Below the pieces are notes generated by a model, which saw only the letters and a list, made by a program, of their open reading frames with translations, was not told where the DNA came from and ran no database searches. A stretch of DNA of 64,000 nt from Hofstenia miamia (lineage: Eukaryota; Xenacoelomorpha; Acoela): assembly GCA_004352715.1 (NCBI GenBank), contig SCFE01000058.1:1-64000 (forward strand). Direction: 5' to 3'. The number at the start of each line of letters is the position of its first letter. Position 1 is the first letter of the stretch. This document shows positions 21,976 to 34,649 of the stretch, piece by piece. The position numbers and the translations under genes were made by a program.

Positions 21976-24900
21976 TGCATTTACCTTTTCAAGTATCTAT
22001 AAAATAGGCATGCAACATTTTCCCCACACATGATGCATTTTTATGTTTCTTTGATGCGTTTTCTCTACTTGAATTGTATACATACTTTGACTCTCTGATC
22101 ACATATATTGGGTACTTGAATTTTGCTGTATTTGCTAGATTGTGCTGCACTAAAAGAAAACCAAGACATACACATCTAGAATCTTTCTGTAGTTTCTTTG
22201 TCTACTCTCTTTCACAATGGTCTAACCATATGCGTCAAGTTAAGCTGCTGTGTGGGTTTCTTTTACTCGGCTTCTCTCGTTACTAGGTACATGTACTACG
22301 CTTTAGATCAGTGTTTGTGATTTAAAAAACCAAATAAACAAATATTATTTACTCTATTAAATGAACAGAGATCAGTGTTGAGAAAAAATCTGATTTCAAA
22401 ATTANNNNNNNNNNNNNNNNNNNNNTTGTCTACTCTCTTTCACAATGGTCTAACCATATGCGTCAAGTTAAGCTGCTGTGTGGGTTTCTTTTACTCGGCT
22501 TCTCTCGTTACTAGGTACATGTACTACGCTTTAGATCAGTGTTTGTGATTTAAAAAACCAAATAAACAAATATTATTTACTCTATTAAATGAACAGAGAT
22601 CAGTGTTGAGAAAAAATCTGATTTCAAAATTAAGATTTAAAAAATACATTCAGTAGCAACTAGGAATTATAGAATGTAATGAGATGTCCCATTCTTTAGG
22701 TTTCTTTCTTACGCTACCTCTTTAGAAAATAGCGTTTTTAACTTTTCAATTTTCATAGTTTCTTCAGAAGAATTTTTTCTGAAATACTTGGCAGGTTCTT
22801 TTTTCTTTTTTATTAGTATTCCATAAAACTGACTTAACTTTATGTATCGATATCATAGATAGCTGTCGTCAGGTATTATGAATCTTCTTTTAATGCATCA
22901 TGTGATTGTGTTTCTTGAAATTGACTAGCTGAAAGAAAGATCCTGTAATTCACTTTGCAGAGCAATTGCAATAATCATAAGTGTAATTATTTGTAAGTTA
23001 TTTGAAAAACATTATTCTCGTTAAAAACAAAAATGCTGGTTATGAATTCTATTTGAAATACTTAAATTATTTTTCCAACACAAAATTCCTTTGCTAAAAT
23101 GTATACCAATGTTTTGCATATATCAATATGCACTAAATTTACAAAGTTTCGACCTGTACACAATTAAAAATTTTAACAAGAAAAATTTGGTATTTGTGAT
23201 GCAATAAACAAAGCAATGCTTCACAATGCCGATGACAGTTGTCACTCCCGGCCCCTTTAAGTAATGAAGGACATAGAATTTTATAATTTTTAGTGTTAGA
23301 TCACCCAATATATTAAAAAGTGCATCAATCTATTGCAATCAAGACTTGCTGTAATAGAATTTAATGTTAAAAACTGATTTAGTAAGTGTTAAAATTATTC
23401 GTATTTGCAGTAACCGGATTAGCTACTTCATTTATTTAATCCCTAAAAATATTGTAGAGTATATACATTTACTCTTAGACTATATAATTTTAATGTAATC
23501 TTTTATCATATTTAGTGGGACAAATATGTTATCGCTATTCTGGAGCAAAACGAAGAAAATGTTTGGAAAATGTTGGCTACCAATAAATTGGTGACACTTC
23601 AGAAAAGATGATAATGTGCTTTGTGGATGAGCGATTAAAGACATTAGGGCAACATTTTAAGTTCAGCATCCTTGGATTGGTGGCACTCTGTTCAAATTTT
23701 CACTACTTATAATATCAAACGCATGCTATTAATATATTATTCTTTAATTTCAGCCTGTTATTAACTACAGAAAAAAATGTTAATTCAAAAAATGCATGAA
23801 GATGAATTTAAGAAACAAAATTATGTTATCTGTCATGAATAAGATGGGGTTAGCAATATGGAGTTTGTTAGAAATTAGCACTTCAGGTTGAGGTGACATA
23901 TTTTTCTTAAGAATACGCAATAATTGTGAAAATGAAACGTTTCAATAGTTGTAAACATCATGTTGGGAACACGATCTTCTGGGTCAACATTGGCTAAAAC
24001 CTCACTGTAAAAACAACTGCATATATGCATTGAATTAAGAATCATTTTTAAAGCGATTGGATGTAAGATTTTCGGACACATTGGTAGGTCTTAGGCAAGC
24101 TATCTTGATAAAATATTGTATTTACATTTACATACACAAATATCTATGGATCTAATAATTTCTCACATTCCATAAAATATGTCACAGTGTGAATTTTTGT
24201 GTGTGAAGTCATCCAAAATCGAAAAGATTTCTCCCCTTCAAGCTCGTAGATGATTTTGTCATTTGTATACCTGCTTTAGATGCTATTTTATGAAAAAATC
24301 CAAACGTGATATTTAATAATTTAAGTATTATATTATTCAAGTCTATGAACTAAGCTCTAACTCCAAATTCATGAAAATGCATGTTCATTCCCATTTTGTA
24401 TTTCAGTATACTTTCATTTTAATCTCTTTTTTGTTTTTCTATAAATAATCGCTATTGTTCTTTTCAAAATCATCGAAACGCTTGCGTCATCCCCTGTGAC
24501 TTGTTCGATTTTCGCAATTGTATATTTTTTCTAATGTTTTCGATAATTTTGTATAGTCTTCTTGCAAAGCATGATTTGGATATGATTAAGCACATCATCC
24601 GTAATCCTTAGAGATTTTACTGCAATTCCTCATTTGTTCATATCAGTTAACCACATCAATGTTAAGATGATGAAAAAACTACACATTGAGTGGAAACTTC
24701 AAAAAATGAAATATGAACAAAAAAATAACAGCTGAATTCAGGAAATATGTAACCTGTCAACAAACGCTGTGAGAACCCATTGAAAACCAGTCATGGATTG
24801 CAAATGATTGGCTTCAAACCCAAGCAAAATTAAATCAATTAGTTCAATAATGTAGCGGTGCTCATTTATCCAAAATTTAAAGCTTGAAATTGCATCCAGA

Positions 24901-25429
24901 ATGTAAGCGTCCACAAAAACAGAGATAACTGTATAGTTGTGACCTTACCTCACAAACTGCTTTTCTAGATCAATAGGTTCCTGCAGGTGGACAACCAAGC
25001 AAGAGACGGGATAACGTGCCCCTCTTAAATTTTAAATTGATTAGACATTTTTATTAAAATGACTTAGCTTCCCATGCGCTTTAAAGAGCTCCATTATCAC
25101 ATATTTGAAATGTGTTTGAAATCATCAGCAAATAAATAAACTGGGATGAAATTTATTGTAATGTATTATTTACCCCACCCCTCCCCCCCCATTAACTCGG
25201 ACAAAATTGCGTTATCATCACCAATCCTGGAAATTGCTGATGTTGTCTTGCCAATTAGTTGATTTATATGTTCATCCCATTTCAGATTGCTTTCACTGTT
25301 CCATCTATTTTTCCTTTACCAACATATTGGCATTAATATCGCTGTCTATGACTCCCTGCTGCTTAAGCTTATAAACCCTTACCTAATGCATTTCTCCCAA
25401 GTTGGCTAATCAAGCTCCAATGTATCATA
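21976..25429. other. AT-rich spacer with gap-flanking duplication
   Basis: Bases 22198-22404 and 22426-22632 (207 bp) are identical and surround a 21-N gap, most simply an unmerged contig overlap. The remainder holds no recognised gene or element. A C-run is present at about 25184-25191. Confidence 0.6.
22198..22632. repeat. Identical 207-bp direct repeat around a 21-N gap
   Basis: The two 207-bp arms are base-for-base identical and touch the gap on both sides. This is the signature of a scaffolding artefact rather than a biological tandem duplication. Confidence 0.85.
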
Positions 25430-25890
25430 CGTCTAACTTTCTCTCTGTGCCAACTGCTCACATCTTGCTAATATATGGTCTATTGTCTGCACATCATTTC
25501 CACATGGGCTGTGCATTTCCTTTGTCACATCTTTTTGTCTATTTTTGTCTTGACGCAGTTTGTCTTCACAGCTTACTCCTGTGCTTCCATTATTAGTGCT
25601 TCTGCTTCTCTCTTCATTCATATTTTACTTAATCACATGTTGATTCTTCTTTGTCAAATGTTTTGTATTTTTCAAATATTCTCGTGAATGGCATTCTGTA
25701 TAAATATATCCTAGTTTGGAAGGCTTTTTCCTTTGCAGTTTTTCTCATATGTGCCAGATTCCTACTGACTCCCAACAAAGAATCCTTAAGATGCTCATGT
25801 GATATAATTCCAGTTAGGCTGCTTGCTTTCTGCAAATCCCTCAGAACTGAAAGTCCCTTCTTTTCTTGATATCTTGGCAGAAAAACTATT
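25430..25890 (-). pseudogene. C-terminal piece of an RLE-type (R2-superclade) LINE
   Basis: The minus strand gives LQKASSLTGIISHEHLKDSL followed by a charged helix. After a stop it gives CGNDVQTIDHILARCEQLAQ. The same order (post-RT 'GL-S-' block, helices, then a CC-H-C finger with ETIxHIxxxCxxLAQ) is present in the RLE-type LINE at 32.4-34.6 kb, where DHLITGC-EKLAQNEY occupies the same place. The nuclease domain that should follow is not recognisable. The reading is broken by stops. Assignment is by internal comparison with that element and by known family layout. Confidence 0.6.
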
Positions 25891-25939
25891 CGAATTCCCC
25901 CATTGGCTACTAGTCCGCTTTCGGGTACAAATCACCTTT

Positions 25940-26318
25940 TGTTGTCCTTGACTAGCATGGCAATGGGTTCCCCATTAGGCCCATTAATGGCAAATTTTGC
26001 AATGGACATGATAGAATCGAAATTCCATTACGAGAAATTTTCATTTTATAAACGCTATGTAGATGATATATTCGCCATTTTTAATAACAAAGAAGAAGCT
26101 CATCGTTTTTTGCAGAAAATAAATCTGGAAATTGAAAATATCAAATTTACAATCGAGGAAGAAAAAGAAAATTCAATTAACTTTTTAGATGTTACAATTA
26201 AAAATTATGATAGCAATTTTACATCCCAAGTATATTTTAAAAAAACAAATACAGGTTTATATATACCATTCACTTCCTATTGTCCTTTAAAATACAAGAC
26301 CAATACAATAAAAGGCTT
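25940..26318 (+). pseudogene. Penelope-like element reverse transcriptase fragment
   Basis: An open plus-strand frame runs into the N gap at 26319. From about 25951 it shows SMAMGSPLGPLMANFAM, then FYKRYVDDIFAIF (catalytic YVDD), NFLDVTIKN and VYFKKTNTGLYIPFTSYCP. The combination MGSPLxPLxANxxM, RYVDD, INFLDV and a YxKxTxTxxY block before a cysteine-proline pair is characteristic of Penelope-like RTs, as distinct from LINE or LTR enzymes. Upstream motifs are missing: the sequence before 25940 belongs to an oppositely oriented LINE remnant. The C-terminal part, including any GIY-YIG endonuclease, is lost in the gap. The RT portion itself is uninterrupted. Confidence 0.85.
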
Positions 26319-27158
26319 NNNNNNNNNNNNNNNNNNNNNNNNNNNNNNNNNNNNNNNNNNNNNNNNNNNNNNNNNNNNNNNNNNNNNNNNNNNNNNNNNN
26401 NNNNNNNNNNNNNNNNNNNNNNNNNNNNNNNNNNNNNNNNNNNNNNNNNNNNNNNNNNNNNNNNNNNNNNNNNNNNNNNNNNNNNNNNNNNNNNNNNNNN
26501 NNNNNNNNNNNNNNNNNNNNNNNNNNNNNNNNNNNNNNNNNNNNNNNNNNNNNNNNNNNNNNNNNNNNNNNNNNNNNNNNNNNNNNNNNNNNNNNNNNNN
26601 NNNNNNNNNNNNNNNNNNNNNNNNNNNNNNNNNNNNNNNNNNNNNNNNNNNNNNNNNNNNNNNNNNNNNNNNNNNNNNNNNNNNNNNNNNNNNNNNNNNN
26701 NNNNNNNNNNNNNNNNNNNNNNNNNNNNNNNNNNNNNNNNNNNNNNNNNNNNNNNNNNNNNNNNNNNNNNNNNNNNNNNNNNNNNNNNNNNNNNNNNNNN
26801 NNNNNNNNNNNNNNNNNNNNNNNNNNNNNNNNNNNNNNNNNNNNNNNNNNNNNNNNNNNNNNNNNNNNNNNNNNNNNNNNNNNNNNNNNNNNNNNNNNNN
26901 NNNNNNNNNNNNNNNNNNNNNNNNNNNNNNNNNNNNNNNNNNNNNNNNNNNNNNNNNNNNNNNNNNNNNNNNNNNNNNNNNNNNNNNNNNNNNNNNNNNN
27001 NNNNNNNNNNNNNNNNNNNNNNNNNNNNNNNNNNNNNNNNNNNNNNNNNNNNNNNNNNNNNNNNNNNNNNNNNNNNNNNNNNNNNNNNNNNNNNNNNNNN
27101 NNNNNNNNNNNNNNNNNNNNNNNNNNNNNNNNNNNNNNNNNNNNNNNNNNNNNNNNNN
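26319..27158. other. Assembly gap (840 N), then (TA)n
   Basis: The gap cuts the Penelope-like element; a (TA)n run follows to 27182. Confidence 0.99.
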
Positions 27159-27182
27159 ATATATATATATATATATATATAT

Positions 27183-28262
27183 ACAATTAATTAAAAAAAT
27201 AAAAGATGAAATCACATATTAAAAATGAAAGTAAAATTTCTACATAATAAGTCTTTCCATATGTATATGTGAGTGGCCAAAAATGTTTTGTTTCACCTAA
27301 GGATCATATTTATATTTAAGCTTCCCTTCCACCACTTGGCTACTGGACGAAATAAAGACACTAGCATTATTTAATAAATACACACATTGCCAAATTAGTA
27401 CACAAAATGCACTAGATTATTTACGCATTGTAATGTATCCTGGATCTGAAAACGCATAAGAAAATTAGAGCCATGTTATATGTCACAACATTTTGTGCAC
27501 TGTTGCTTTGAAGAAAACGAGTTGATTAAATTGAAAAATCATAAATCATAAACGAATTCGAATTTTCCGGTACGTAGAATCACATTCAAGCAAGTTGTGC
27601 TCTGTTTTGTTCTGTAGATTTTTCAATTTCTTGTGTACACAAAACAGCATGTTGTGTGGGGCATAAAAAACCAGTCTCACAAAAATTTATTTTTTGCCTT
27701 TGATGCAAAAAAGTCTATTCATTACAACATGTATTTCAATTAAAAATTTATTAACAAACTTATACTAGTATTATTTAGATTTAAGTCCTCAAATATAGGA
27801 AATAAGACCAAGCCAATGAGTTATCCGCATGAATGTGATCTTGAACTATCGTTAGTGAAGAAATCTGGCTTAGAATACTTTTTTGAATTTGTCATGCTTC
27901 TGTCAACCTAAATGTTTAGACATAACTTCTAACTGTGAGTATGAAGAATTTTTCAAACACATGAGCTTTGCATTGCCTTCAATTGTTTATCCAGCCCACT
28001 TTTAGGGGAATTTACCAGGCTAAATTCTTTTATCGACTGAACATATTAGCTAAAAATATATTCCTCAATTTCGCAAATATCACCTCGGACCAACAGTAAT
28101 ACCCACTTCGTATTACATATTACAGTCTCTTCACCGAAATCCTAACACTTCAATCTTTCCCCTAGCTCTTCTTCCTTCTACTTAAAAGCTTGTTCATGGT
28201 TTTTGTGTGTTTAAAAAAAACAATTGCATCTGTTGAATGAAGCTATTTACAAAAATAACAAA
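27183..28262. other. AT-rich spacer, no recognised feature
   Basis: No gene, RNA or element recognised. Confidence 0.5.
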
Positions 28263-28310
28263 TTTATATAATATTAAAATGTGTGTTGTGTGTGTGTGTG
28301 TGTATATATT
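28263..28310. repeat. (GT)n microsatellite at LINE 3' end
   Basis: A GT run on the plus strand, (CA)n on the coding strand of the neighbouring minus-strand LINE. It lies about 100 bases beyond that LINE's stop and may be its 3' tail or target. Confidence 0.8.
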
Positions 28311-28411
28311 TCACACAAAATTTTCAAATGAATGTAATGTAGTGTATTATTTTCGCTAAGTAGGCATTGTCTATTAAAGAGGAATGTTCGCAATTTCTTT
28401 CTGAATTTTTT

Positions 28412-31345
28412 CTAATTTTTTTCAAATTTAATTTCTATATTTAAGTTATTCCATAATTTAGTTGCTGTGTGGTGGAAACTAATAAAATATTTATCCAAGC
28501 ATAAAAACGTTTGAGACCGTTCATTTAATTTAATATACTGCTTTAAAAACGAAGTTGCGGCTTGACCAAATTTGAATTTAAATAATATTGATAACATATG
28601 CATTTGAATTTGATAATAAGGAGATAATATTTTGTATTTTAATCGGTAATCGGATGCATTGTCATGTTTTTGTGCAAAATTGAGTATTTTAAGGGACCAA
28701 TTAAGGGTTTTAGACAGAAGGTTGCGATGTTTTGAATTAATATTTGTAAAGAGGAATGAGCAGTATTGAAAGTGCGAAAGACAGAGTGCATTTATTAATT
28801 GTTTGTGGTAAGCATTTGAAATATTTCTGAGATGATAAAGATACCTAACTCCAGAAGCCATTTTTTTAATTTTGGCCATGAAGAATTGTTCGAAATTTAA
28901 ATCATTGTCAATTTCAACACCTAAATAGTTATTAGAGAGCTTTGCTTTATTGGTACATTATTTAATTTAAGTTCTATGTTTTTTGTGAGATTTCTGTTTG
29001 TGTTAGGGGAGAATAATATAAATTGTGTTTTTTTCAATATTTACTTTCAATTGATTATTTGAGAAATATTTTGTTAAATTTTCGATGTCATATTGGTGAT
29101 TTTTCGTTGCATTAAAGGCATTTTATCAGTACTTATAAGACAGATATCATCTGCGTATTGATAAATTTTACTGTTTTTTACCTGTTGAGTTATGTCATTA
29201 ACATAGATTGCAAATAGTATAGGTCAGAGAACTGTGCCTTGTGAAACCCAACGGTCTGTTATAATATATTTTGATTTTTTACCATTAAGTTTTACTCTTT
29301 GCTATCGATTTTTAAGGAAAGTCATTATTAAGTTAACAGATTTGTTATCAAACTAATAATATATTAATTTGTTAATTAATATGTCAAAATTCATTGAGTT
29401 AAAAGCTTTGCTCAAATCAATGAGTGCAACACAACTACATTTGCTTAGTGTTAAATTAGATTTTATTTGTTCAGATATTGTTAAAATTGCATCTTGAGTG
29501 CAATAAACAATACGAAAACCAATTTTTTTTTGAAAGAATATTTTCAGGTATCAAGTATGCATTAATTTGATTATTTAATAATTTTTCGAATAGTTTACTA
29601 AAAGGTAGGCCAATGCAAATGGGCCTATAATTTAGTGAATTAAAAGGGTCGCCTTTTTTATATATAGGGCTTATCTCAGATTTCTTAAATATATCCGGGA
29701 ATTGATTATCAATAATGCATTAGTTAAATGCAAATAGTAGATGTTCACTAAAGATATGAAAATGACGTTTAATAATAAAGATTGGAAGATTGTAGGATGC
29801 CATTGATTTATTTGTGTCTAAATATTTTATTATGGTTTCTAGTTCATTTGCATTTATGAGTCTAAAAGAAAAGTATGTTTTTCCTGGGAATTTATTAATA
29901 TTTCTCTTATATTGGGGAAAATTGAAATTGCCAAGTTCCTTAAATGTTATATTTAGGTGGTCTATTATTCTTGTTTTTTCTTTTGTAGTTTGGTTATCAA
30001 TATTTAATTCATTAATATCAGTTCAAATTCCTTTACTTTTCCCAAAATTTTATGAATATATCGCCATTTTTCGTTTGTATTATTTAGTTTATTGAAGAAT
30101 CTTTTTTCTTTTAAGGCAGATTTTTTATTTCTTAATTGTTTAATAATCCTCTTTAATTTTTCGTAATTAGTCCAATTAGTTGCTGTCGGTTCTGTTCGAG
30201 CGAGATCAAACAATTTTCTTTTAATTCTTACTAGTTCATGTATGCCACTATCGTCGGCATTTGATAAAGCAAACTTACGCGCTTTTAATTTTACTTTGCG
30301 GCAATTAATTGGTGTCGATTTATTAACTGCATTGCAAATTTCTTTCGAAATATAAATAATCATGCAAGATCCAGATTTTAATGTGTATATACATTTGAAC
30401 GATATATTTTTCAAAAGTGTTTCCATTATTTCGTCTGAATAATTTAGATAATCTTTTGCATAAATTATTTTAAATTTATTGGCTTTGGTATTTATATTAC
30501 TTATATATGTGCAAAGAGCATGGTCACTGAATGATTCAAACATGAAGGATTTAAAAACTAAGTCAGAATTTTTTAGGAAAAAATCAATTAAATTCTTATG
30601 TCGTGTAGGACAGTCAGTATTTACACAATGAAAATCGTATGTTGCACAAAATTCATTTAACGATTTTTTTTCAAGATTAATAAAATAATTTATATTAAAG
30701 TCACCAAATATATTTATAGAATAGTGGGATCTCTTATTTCGGAAATTTCATTTGCCTTAAATTTTAGATAGTCAATATGATAATTTTTATTCGGATTGTA
30801 TGTGATATTAATCAGTTCTTTATGACATTTATTTTAAATTATATAATTTCTATCCAGAGTGATTCAAATATATTGTGGTTTAATTCATATTCTAATTTAC
30901 GCACTGGTTTTAAACATTTTGGAGCCAATATCATGAGTCCGCCACGTCTACCTAATCGGTTTTTTATGAAAATATCACAATAATGTCGATCAGGATTACA
31001 AAAAATTAGGATCAGTGTTATGTTGTAACCAAGTTTCGGTAATTAAGAATATTGCGTTTTGTCCTATCTTATTTATTAAGCTTAGAAAGTCATTTCTGTT
31101 TGAAATTAGACTTCTAGCATTGAGATATAGAAATTTATTGTTATTGCAGTAATTTTTTAGTTTTATTTCTATTTGCGATTCTGCTAGAATTCGTCCTGGG
31201 TTAAGTTCAATATCTCCTGAGAGCAGTAATCTTATGAAGTAAAAATATTTATTGAGATTATTAGGAATTGACGTACTGAATTTAACTGTATATGCGTAGT
31301 ATATGCAAAGAAGAATTAAAAATACGATTTTAAGAAGATTGCCGT
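28412..31345 (-). pseudogene. LINE ORF2, family B (2A motif, endonuclease, RT, C-terminal)
   Basis: A nearly complete APE-type LINE polyprotein, read from about 31345 down to the stop at 28412. A hydrophobic N-terminus (LLKIVFLILLCIYYAY) is followed by GDIELNPGR, then NARSLISNRNDF and ITETWL, DFNINYF and FSDH (endonuclease motifs). A linker block (30543-30004) follows. The RT keeps WVSQGTVL (normally G-PQGSxLGP) and an intact YADD at 29146-29157. LGVEIDNDLNFEQF and the C-terminal domain (LCLSHFQYCSFLF, KLWNNLN) complete it. Stops and frameshifts interrupt the RT, so it is inactive. No ATG is evident before the hydrophobic segment. Sister copies: 45007-47560 (plus) and 50457-50750 (minus). Clade is CR1/L2/Jockey-like by layout; not resolved further. 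Confidence 0.85.
31191..31217 (-). other. Virus-like 2A motif (degenerate last residue)
   Basis: In the LINE frame the peptide reads LLLSGDIELNPGR. It matches the 2A recoding consensus D-(V/I)-E-x-N-P-G-P except that the final proline is arginine (codon CGA). In 2A peptides the ribosome skips the Gly-Pro bond, so this copy is predicted not to recode normally. A 2A ahead of the endonuclease is known for several animal APE-type LINEs. Confidence 0.75.
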
Positions 31346-32011
31346 TTGGTTTTTAATAAATTTTAGAGCAAAACTTGAAGATTCGCTAGAAAATGAGCTT
31401 ACTGAATTTAAGTGTTGTTACATTACAAGAAATTTAAACAGTACCATGTGACGTCATCAAATAACTAGTGAAAGTGCAGCGTAGATTATGCACTATGTTT
31501 AACTGTACGTGAAAGAGGTTTTTTTACAAATTTATACATCTTAAAATTAATAGATTAACTAGCTCATCATCAAATATTTAAATGCGATTGATTTACTATG
31601 CAATGCAAAAAAAATTTGTTCGTAGCCATAGTTTTTCACGAGTCAAAATTTTGCAAAAAAAATTTATCCCATATAGCAATTTATAAAGGGAAAAATGAAG
31701 TAGATGCAATTGAATTTAATTTCATGAAAATGCCAAATATAAGATAATCAATTACATCATCAATTCTAATTGGTTGTTGCTAATACTATAAAATAATGTA
31801 AAGATCTTATCTGTATCATTTGAATTTCTTGAGTCAATTTTGCATTTAATGAATTTAAGAGTTAAGTTGTGTGAACAAGTGGAATACCTTAAATTATTGA
31901 TTATTGAAGAGGATCAAGACAAATTTTTTCCGGCAATTTGTATAATAGACGCTCAGCTAAATTCATCTGCAAGTTTTATCAATATTTGATTTTTAAATGC
32001 TGGAGGCCCAA
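31346..32011. other. AT-rich spacer
   Basis: This is probably the 5' UTR of the family-B LINE followed by unassigned sequence. Just before the gap, TGGAGGCCCA resembles TGAGGCCCA right after it. Confidence 0.4.
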
Positions 32012-32430
32012 NNNNNNNNNNNNNNNNNNNNNNNNNNNNNNNNNNNNNNNNNNNNNNNNNNNNNNNNNNNNNNNNNNNNNNNNNNNNNNNNNNNNNNNNN
32101 NNNNNNNNNNNNNNNNNNNNNNNNNNNNNNNNNNNNNNNNNNNNNNNNNNNNNNNNNNNNNNNNNNNNNNNNNNNNNNNNNNNNNNNNNNNNNNNNNNNN
32201 NNNNNNNNNNNNNNNNNNNNNNNNNNNNNNNNNNNNNNNNNNNNNNNNNNNNNNNNNNNNNNNNNNNNNNNNNNNNNNNNNNNNNNNNNNNNNNNNNNNN
32301 NNNNNNNNNNNNNNNNNNNNNNNNNNNNNNNNNNNNNNNNNNNNNNNNNNNNNNNNNNNNNNNNNNNNNNNNNNNNNNNNNNNNNNNNNNNNNNNNNNNN
32401 NNNNNNNNNNNNNNNNNNNNNNNNNNNNNN
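32012..32430. other. Assembly gap (419 N)
   Basis: Run of N preceding the RLE-type LINE; its 5' part is probably lost here. The size equals the gap at 6763-7181. Confidence 0.99.
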
Positions 32431-34595
32431 GAAGTTTGAGGCCCAAGAAGGACGATTCTATAAGGAACTAGATGCAGGAGAAAAGGCTACAGCTAGAGCA
32501 GGCGAAGATGCAGTAAGGTTCTGGGAGAATATATGAGGAAGTGAGGGACCAGAGATAGAGAGTGAGCAGATGCAGAAGGAGTTCAGACAAGAAGAAGAAG
32601 TAATCACAATTGCAAAGCTGAAGAAGGCTCTAAAGAAGATGAAGAATTGGAAGACCCCAGGCAGAGTATTGGGTATTGGCTGAAGAAGTTCACAAGTGTG
32701 TGGGCAGTGAGTGCCCAGAGTGGATGGTAGTGGGAAGGACATTTCTGATACAGAAAGACCCAAAGAAAGGTAGTGAGGCAAGTAACTCCATGCCAATAAC
32801 ATGTCTGCCAACAACTTGGAAATTGCTAACTTCTGTGATTTCAAGTAGGCTTACATTTTACTTAGAACAGAACAGGTTGATACCAGAGAAGCAGAAGGGA
32901 TGTAAGACAAAACAAGAGGATGCAAAGATCAATTGGTGATAGACCAAGCAGTGGTGGAGAATTGACAAAAAATGAGTTGAGTTTTTAGAGAGGGAGATGG
33001 AAAATTGGCAGACTGAGATAGATGGACACCAGTTGAGGTTTAGGCGAGGCATATTCCACAGAGACAGCTTAGCACCACTACTGTTTGTAGTTAGCTTAAT
33101 CCCCATCACAGAAAAGTTAAAGGGTATAAGTTGGAGAAGAATGGTAGAGCAGTGAGTCACCTGTGCTACATGGACGACCTGAAGATGTATGCTAGTTCAA
33201 GGAAGATGTTGCAGAAGCAAGTGGAAGTATTGGAGAAGGCGAACGGAGATTCTGGGTTGGAATTTGGATTAGGAAAGTGTGTGACAGTGACAATGACCAG
33301 AGGCCAGTTCATAGATGGAGATGGTTTGAGGACGAGCAGTAGAGATAAGATTGAGGAAGTCAAAGAAGGGTACAAATACTTAGGTGTGATAGAGAGAGAC
33401 AGAACAGATCATGAGGAAATGAAGACGAGGCTAAAAAAAGAATACAATATGAGACTAAGGAAAGTACTACAGAAGTCAGCATTAAATGGGCAGAATAGTA
33501 TAAAGGCAATTAATTCTTGGGCAATACCAGATTCGAGATATATTCTGCAGGAATAGTTAGATGGAACAAGAATGAACTGGGGGAATTAGACAGGGAGACA
33601 AGGAAGATACTAGCAGCAGAGAGAGCATTCAACTTAAATGGAGATGTAGATAGGCTGTACATGGCAAGGGATAAGGGAGGGAAAGGACTGCTAAGTGTGG
33701 ACTAACCTGTAGAAGGAGAAGTACTAGGGTTAAGTGAACACGTAGAAGCACAACCTAGAGGGTCACTACTGGAGGTCACTAAGGAGTTAAGGAAGTTAAG
33801 AACTGAGAGTGAAAGACAGCATACCAGAGTAGGATGGAATTAGAGAGAATACTGGAGGAACACAGAAATGTGTGACAGAGAAGAGAGCAACAAGTGGATA
33901 AAGAAGGCAGGACTAAAAAGACAAACAGAAGCACTGATAATGGCAGCTCAGGAGCAAGCAATAAGAACAAACTCTGTGAAGAAGCATATAGACAGAAGAG
34001 TAGAAGTAAGTGATAAGTGTAGGCTATGTAAAAAGAGGCGGAGAAAGTAGATCATCTAATAACAGGGTGTGAGAAGTTGGCACAGAATGAGTATACGTTC
34101 AGGCATGACAAGATGGGAAGAATGGTACATTGGAACTTGAGCAGACAAGATGGGTGTGAAACAGGAGACAAGTGGTATGAGCACAAGCCACAGGGAGTCA
34201 TAGAAAATGATAAGCTTAAGATACTGTGGGATTTCAACATCCAGACAAGCAAGGTGATAGAAGCAAGGAGGCCAGACATAGTAGTGGTAGACAAAGAGAA
34301 AAGATTGGGAATAGTGATATACATAGCAGTACCAAAGGACAGGAATATAGAAAGCAAGGAGAAAGAGAAGATAGACAAGTACAGGGAGTTGGTAGAGGAA
34401 ATAGAAAGGCTGTGGAAGTTAAAGAAAGTTGAAGTAGTCCCAATAGTAGTAGGATTACTAGGAGCAGTGAGTAAGAAGCATAAGAAATACCTGGAGGAGT
34501 TGGGAATACCAATGTGGGGCGGAGCAGTAGCCCAGAAGGCAGCATTGCTAGGAACAGTTAGAGTAATGTATCAAATACATGATACAAGGGAATAA
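32431..34595 (+). pseudogene. RLE-type (R2-superclade) LINE with deleted RT core
   Basis: The frames spell, in order, KFEAQEGRFYKELDAGEKAT, then LKKALKKMKNWKTPG (RT N-terminus), ITCLPTTWKLLTS and EKQKGCKT. FRRGIFHRDSLAPLLFVVSL and SHLCYMDDLK (YMDD, 33167-33178) follow, then GYKYLGV, a thumb block (AINSWAIP) and GDVDRLYMARDKGGKGLLS. A CxxC finger then leads to DHLITGCEKLAQNEYTFRHD. The last frame (34077-34595) carries ARRPDIVVVD and IAVPKD, the PD-(D/E)xK-like signature of the restriction-like endonuclease at the C-terminus. The RT segment between the KGCK block and the RRGIF block, which should hold catalytic motif A, is missing. Many frameshifts are present. The base composition is purine-rich and less AT-rich than neighbours. 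Confidence 0.85.
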
Positions 34596-34649
34596 GCTCA
34601 AAATATACAAAAAAATAAGAAATTACAACAATGGATTACGCAAGGTATT

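Noticed and set aside
34052-34545. Minus-strand frames rich in L, S, P
   Set aside because: Antisense shadows of the RLE-type LINE's nuclease region on the plus strand.
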